Of a DNA stretch of 64,000 nt, positions 60,371 through 64,000 are shown piece by piece. The position numbers and the translations under genes were made by a program. The stretch covers positions 1-64,000 of the forward strand of contig JAFZUS010000210.1 in the NCBI GenBank assembly GCA_017618275.1, given 5' to 3'. Numbering within the stretch: position 1 is the first letter of the stretch; each line of letters begins with the position of its first letter. The DNA comes from Prevotella sp. (GTDB lineage Bacteria > Bacteroidota > Bacteroidia > Bacteroidales > Bacteroidaceae). The notes beneath the pieces are model-generated. The model saw only the letters and a program-made list of their open reading frames with translations, did no database searches and was not told where the DNA came from.

Positions 60371-60880
60371 CTATTTGACGCGCCAGACGTTCAGGACGAT
60401 GCCTTGGAAACCTTGAGAGAAGGAGGGGGCGCATAGGAAGAGCGAGTTGTTCAGCCACGCATATTTACTATCGGCAGGTGCTTCAAACTGGGGAGCGCAG
60501 CGGAAATAGAATGAGGGGTTGCCCTGTGCATCCTTGCTGTTAGCGATGATACCGCGGTTGCGGATATGGATATAGACGCCATCATCAGTCTTGATGCTGT
60601 AGATGGCCTCTATTTCAGTGCGTCCTCCATTTGCCAACTGGTAGTCGGCACCACCATTGAGGATGGTTCCTTTGATATTCGGTCCTTCAAAGGTGCCGCC
60701 TGTGATGGGGATAACGGTACGACGACCATGCTGTGTCTCACCGCAAGAATAAGTTTCACCCAATGTGACCTTCAGTTGCATGACGAACTCCGCCTGCGGA
60801 GCCTCTGGAATATTATCCTGTGCGCTGACATTCAGTACGAATGCCAGCAGCACAGCGATCATTGTTATAGTCTTTTTCAT
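60371..60880 (-). CDS. Secreted DUF3237 family protein
   Basis: 169 residues: signal peptide (about 1-20), then a beta-barrel-like DUF3237 domain (FVMQLKVTLGETYSCGETQH, GGTFEGPNIKGTIL, GGADYQLANGGRTEIEAIYSI, GVYIHIRNRGI). The biochemical role is unknown. It is common as an accessory gene next to xylan and pectin enzymes. Its ATG overlaps the GH10 stop (ATGA), which shows coupling. Confidence 0.9.
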   Translation of the reverse strand: MKKTITMIAVLLAFVLNVSAQDNIPEAPQAEFVMQLKVTLGETYSCGETQHGRRTVIPITGGTFEGPNIKGTILNGGADYQLANGGRTEIEAIYSIKTDDGVYIHIRNRGIIANSKDAQGNPSFYFRCAPQFEAPADSKYAWLNNSLFLCAPSFSQGFQGIVLNVWRVK

Positions 60881-63534
60881 TTGTTAATATATTTTTTACC
60901 GTTTCTGATGATGATACCCTTATAGTTGTTGTCTACCTTGCGGCCGAAGAGGTCGTAGGAATTCTGGTTGGTAACAGGAACGTCATAGAGCATGTCATGG
61001 ATACCTGCAGTGAGACACTTCAACTCAACCTTATCGATGTTGCAGTTAGCACCTGTAATCGTGAAGCGGAGAATCTGTTCGCCAGCCTCCAGTTCTTTGC
61101 TGAACTCGCCTTCTACGGTAGTGTATGTGTCCCAGTTGTTGTTCCCTGTTTGCGGAACGTTTATTGTGGCGAGTATAGGAGTGGTTACTCTACCGTTTTT
61201 GACCAGATTGATTTTGAAGCCTGAACCAGTCGTGCCAGAAGAGACTGTTGCTATGTACGCATATTTGCCTGCCTCCTTGACATTGATGGTGTATTCCAAC
61301 CATTCGTTGGCAGCAGTATAGCCGATACAGGTGCCACCATTACCCTTTACGAAGTCAATGCCTTCGCCATCAGTACGATAGTTGGTGTCGCCTTCTCTGT
61401 TGCTGTCGGAATCGTGGAAGGTCATGCCCTCTCCACCCTTGTCGAAGTTCTCGGCCTGAATGATACCTGGGATTTCAATGACACCCTTATAAGGCTCGCG
61501 TTTGCCATTGACCGTTAGTTTCTTCTTCGAAGAGATGTTCTCCTTGCCTTCTGTACTGGTGGCAATAGCCGTAATAACATAACTGCCTTTTGCGGTGGGT
61601 TCATATTCCATCGTATAAGGCGCCTCTTTCATGGTACCAATCAATAAGTCGTTGGCATAGACATTTACATGATCAATGGTGCTGGTGGAACTCTCAGCCT
61701 TCACCTCGATAATGGCCTTGTCGCCCAACTCAATGGTATTGGACCTGCTGGAGGGATTGAAATATGAAGAAGAGGGGATAGAGACTTTGATGTTCTTGTC
61801 CTGCTCGCAGCGGTTGAAGGTCATACTCTTAAGATAGAAGCCACCTTTATCGATGTTCACACATAATATGTGGCGACCAGCCGTCAGAGTGTCCTTCAAC
61901 ACGACATGCATGGTTTGGAAATCAGTGGTGCTGCCCGTCTTAGGAACTTCAATGAAATCGGTGAGATAGGTCAGATTGTCGAGCGAATACTCTGCCAGAT
62001 GGAAGGTGCCGCCTGTTTGCGTGGAAGCAATTTCCACATCCATAGAATAGAGAGCTTTCTCTGCGACATCAACAGTGTATTCCATCCAAGCATTGGCCTT
62101 AGTGGCTGTGGTGGTGTTGCGTGATGCGTTACTATAGGATACGCCTGATGCACCATTATCATATTCTTCTGCCTTGATGGTACCGGGTAATGTCGGTACA
62201 GTCTCATTGTAGGGGGCACGTTTTGTTGTAGAACTAAGCACATTGAAGCGCCCATAACGTTCGTATGTAGAACCGTCGGTAGTTGTGACGACAGCCTTGA
62301 GGAACTTCCAACCATTTTTTGCATCAGTTGGCACGGCATATTCTGTCACATAAGGAGCCTCTGTAAGTGTGGTCATCAACTCCATGTTGTTTTCTTTTTC
62401 GCCAACGTACAGGTCAATCTTCTGAATGGTTTTTGTTGCCATACTAGCGCGTACCTTGATAGGGAGTACATCACCCTTGGCAACCTTCAAATCGCGAGGT
62501 CTTATATAAATGGAGGCCTCTTTCTTCATGCCGGGGAAGGGGCTCTTGGCGTTCTTGGCTGCATCGGTAGCCATGTATTCGCGCAGCCAGGTCATGGCAG
62601 GACGATCCTTGCCGTTCTTGATGATACCAGAGTTACCGTCGGTAGTCCAAGTGGCACCATAGATATAGCCCCACAGGGTAATACCGGCGCAATAGTCATT
62701 CTCCCACATATATGGAATCTGCTCCTTATAGCGCTTCAATTGAAGAGCGTCATCACTTGTACCGATATCATATTCTGTACTGTACATCGGCATTCTCAGG
62801 GCATCCTGGATTTTTTTGTCAGCGGTCTTGAATTTATTAACATCGCAGTCCGTCAGGTCGTGCGACTGGCAGCCGTATGCATCAATGGGTGCACCAGAAT
62901 CGCGCAGATATCTTACAAGGTCGATGTACTCATCGGTGTTCCATTGGAATGTGTTATAGTCGTTGTAAATCAGGATAGCATCCGGCCAACGCTCATAGGC
63001 CAGTTCAAAAGCCTTAATGAGCCAGTCGTAACCAGTCTTGCCACCACCGCCTAAAGACTCCTTCATCATCGGGTTGCCTGGCTGGTGTGTTCCAACGGCC
63101 TCATTCACCACATCGATCATGGGTAGGGTCTTGTACTTTTTCTTCACAGCGTCGAACCATGTCGTAATAGCGTTGTAGCGGTCTTTGATAGACATACTGG
63201 TGCTAAACCAGTTAGGATACTGTGCACCCCATACCAATGCATGGAACTTATAGGTAAAATTATGGTTTTTGGCATAGTTGAAAGGTGTGTCGCAACCCCA
63301 GTTATAACTACCTTTCGTTCCTTCCACAGAGCCCCATTTCGACTCGTTCTCAGGGGTAACCTGATTCCAAAGTTCGTAATACTTCTGTACACCACCCCCG
63401 GCATCCATTTGATACCTTGTTGTAATGTTGCCCAGGAACTTGTCGGGATTAGATGATAACTGTGCTGAAGCCTGTGTGGTAATAAGGCCAGCACCAAACA
63501 AACAGATTAGTGTTTTTTTACAAAATTGATTCAT
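60877..63534 (-). CDS. Secreted GH10 endo-beta-1,4-xylanase with CBM6-type modules
   Basis: 885 residues. Signal peptide about 1-24; GH10 barrel about 30-340 with acid/base Glu145 (DVVNEAVG) and nucleophile Glu254 (YSTEYDIG). After that come an Ig-like part, a CBM6-like module (about 445-590, PGTIKAEEYDNGASGVSYSN), a second Ig-like part and another CBM6-like module (about 690-845, PGIIQAENFDKGGEGMTFHD), and a short tail (LFGRKVDNNYKGIIIRNGKK) like those of secreted Prevotella proteins. It cuts the xylan backbone. First gene of GH10-DUF3237-GH5-S41. A -7 box lies at 63566-63573. Confidence 0.95.
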   Translation of the reverse strand: MNQFCKKTLICLFGAGLITTQASAQLSSNPDKFLGNITTRYQMDAGGGVQKYYELWNQVTPENESKWGSVEGTKGSYNWGCDTPFNYAKNHNFTYKFHALVWGAQYPNWFSTSMSIKDRYNAITTWFDAVKKKYKTLPMIDVVNEAVGTHQPGNPMMKESLGGGGKTGYDWLIKAFELAYERWPDAILIYNDYNTFQWNTDEYIDLVRYLRDSGAPIDAYGCQSHDLTDCDVNKFKTADKKIQDALRMPMYSTEYDIGTSDDALQLKRYKEQIPYMWENDYCAGITLWGYIYGATWTTDGNSGIIKNGKDRPAMTWLREYMATDAAKNAKSPFPGMKKEASIYIRPRDLKVAKGDVLPIKVRASMATKTIQKIDLYVGEKENNMELMTTLTEAPYVTEYAVPTDAKNGWKFLKAVVTTTDGSTYERYGRFNVLSSTTKRAPYNETVPTLPGTIKAEEYDNGASGVSYSNASRNTTTATKANAWMEYTVDVAEKALYSMDVEIASTQTGGTFHLAEYSLDNLTYLTDFIEVPKTGSTTDFQTMHVVLKDTLTAGRHILCVNIDKGGFYLKSMTFNRCEQDKNIKVSIPSSSYFNPSSRSNTIELGDKAIIEVKAESSTSTIDHVNVYANDLLIGTMKEAPYTMEYEPTAKGSYVITAIATSTEGKENISSKKKLTVNGKREPYKGVIEIPGIIQAENFDKGGEGMTFHDSDSNREGDTNYRTDGEGIDFVKGNGGTCIGYTAANEWLEYTINVKEAGKYAYIATVSSGTTGSGFKINLVKNGRVTTPILATINVPQTGNNNWDTYTTVEGEFSKELEAGEQILRFTITGANCNIDKVELKCLTAGIHDMLYDVPVTNQNSYDLFGRKVDNNYKGIIIRNGKKYINK

Positions 63535-63565
63535 ATCGATTGCTGTTAGTTATTATTTTCGGATG

Positions 63566-63573
63566 CAAAGATA
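63566..63573 (-). promoter_or_regulatory. -7 box of the GH10 operon
   Basis: TATCTTTG on the minus strand, 31 bases before the ATG. No clear -33 box, which may point to activator control. Confidence 0.6.
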
Positions 63574-63607
63574 TACATTATTTATGATTTCTGTTTTTAT
63601 GCGACAC

Positions 63608-63628
63608 TTAAAAAATGTTATTTTTTAA
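63608..63628 (-). terminator. A/T-rich hairpin directly after the FadL-type gene
   Basis: TTAAAAAAT and ATTTTTTAA pair perfectly around GTT, directly next to the stop codon at 63629. Weak stem; possible terminator. Confidence 0.35.
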
Positions 63629-64000
63629 TTAGAACTTGTAGTCAATACCCAAGCCAATGACATGGTTAGTGCGGCTATAGGTCTCTATGCCGTAGGAGGC
63701 CTGTTTCTTGTAATCGCTGTAGATACTACAAAAGTATCCTGCATTTAGGCGGACTTTCTCGTTGATGTTCCATGCTCCACCGAAGCCAACGCTGTAACTG
63801 TCACAGGCGAAAGAGGTGTTCTGTTGATAACCGTCGGAGAGTCCGTAGTCGGTACGCTGACCACCACAACTGATAGTGAACTTATCATTGATATCGTATT
63901 CGACACCAGCAAGAATCTCGTGGGTGCCGTGGGTCAGTTCCTTCTGGCGATCGTTGGCCATTTTGGCGTTCTTATCGTCAAAGAAATGGTACTCAAGGGT
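63629..64000 (-). CDS. FadL/OmpP1-type outer-membrane protein, C-terminal part
   Basis: The frame is open to the right window edge; only about 123 C-terminal residues are seen. Alternating beta-strand pattern with AGVEYDINDKFTISCGGQRT, AWNINEKVRLNAGYF, TNHVIGLGIDYKF, and a final Phe typical of outer-membrane barrels. The phrases match the OmpP1/FadL family (uptake of fatty acids or aromatic compounds) as seen in Prevotella. Substrate not known. The gene runs toward the GH10 operon, which has its own promoter. Confidence 0.8.
   Translation of the reverse strand, partial: TLEYHFFDDKNAKMANDRQKELTHGTHEILAGVEYDINDKFTISCGGQRTDYGLSDGYQQNTSFACDSYSVGFGGAWNINEKVRLNAGYFCSIYSDYKKQASYGIETYSRTNHVIGLGIDYKF

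Overview
The window looks like a chromosomal segment of a plant-polysaccharide-degrading member of the Bacteroidales, most like Prevotella and its relatives (Segatella, Xylanibacter). This rests on the promoters (-7 box TAnnTTTG, often with TTTG 19-21 bp upstream), the general lack of Shine-Dalgarno sequences, BspA-type leucine-rich-repeat proteins, short T9SS-like C-terminal tails, many secreted glycoside hydrolases, and the gene neighbourhood rimP-nusA-infB-suf. No rRNA, tRNA, CRISPR array or complete transposon was found.

Layout. 1-1.9 kb: end of a VapE-type ATPase gene and a small DUF6078-like gene, mobile-element-type cargo. 1.9-5.9 kb: a membrane-anchored Ntn amide hydrolase, a membrane LytTR regulator and an aldo/keto reductase (minus strand), then a PD-(D/E)XK nuclease. 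5.9-10.8 kb: GH9-GH3 cellulose/glucan operon. 10.9-24.4 kb: a FecCD/BtuC-type permease run together with a GH3 gene, a TPR membrane regulator, two tandem BspA-like proteins, hicAB, and on the other strand an esterase, an ABC ATPase and a CobD-like enzyme; the order suggests an inverted block. 24.5-29.6 kb: MscS channel, small secreted helical protein, DUF6057-like membrane protein plus a haem-motif propeller lipoprotein. 29.6-38.8 kb: ptb-buk, GH95, DUF3109, ung, a BadF-type kinase, gpmI, rnhB. 38.8-57.3 kb: sufS, then (read from the other end) one long minus-strand run rimP-nusA-infB-two PP2C phosphatases-sufB-sufC-sufD-a PSD-like lipoprotein-a third PP2C phosphatase. 57.4-64 kb: xylan operon GH10-DUF3237-GH5-S41 protease, then the 3' end of a FadL-type outer-membrane protein gene.

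How the genes work together. GH9, two GH3, GH95, GH10 and GH5 enzymes (with signal peptides or lipoboxes) would break down cellulose, mixed glucan, xylan and fucosylated or galactosylated side chains outside the cytoplasm. BspA-like proteins and the FadL porin belong to the envelope. Housekeeping functions include Fe-S assembly, translation initiation, glycolysis, uracil repair and RNA primer removal.

The most striking pattern is a population of short palindromic elements and 7-10 bp tandem repeats. They fill spacers inside operons and also lie in frame inside real genes: rnhB (twice), sufS, the GH95 gene (signal peptide and C-terminal part), the GH3 signal peptide, and perhaps sufB. This resembles the in-frame palindromic elements of Rickettsia. 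A second candidate system is the LytTR regulator next to a membrane amide hydrolase whose promoter is preceded by four direct repeats at an exact 20-bp period. A third is a GNRA-looped intrinsic terminator lying between the promoter and start of rimP-nusA-infB, a possible attenuator. All functional statements come from reading the sequence and from family knowledge; no search was run.
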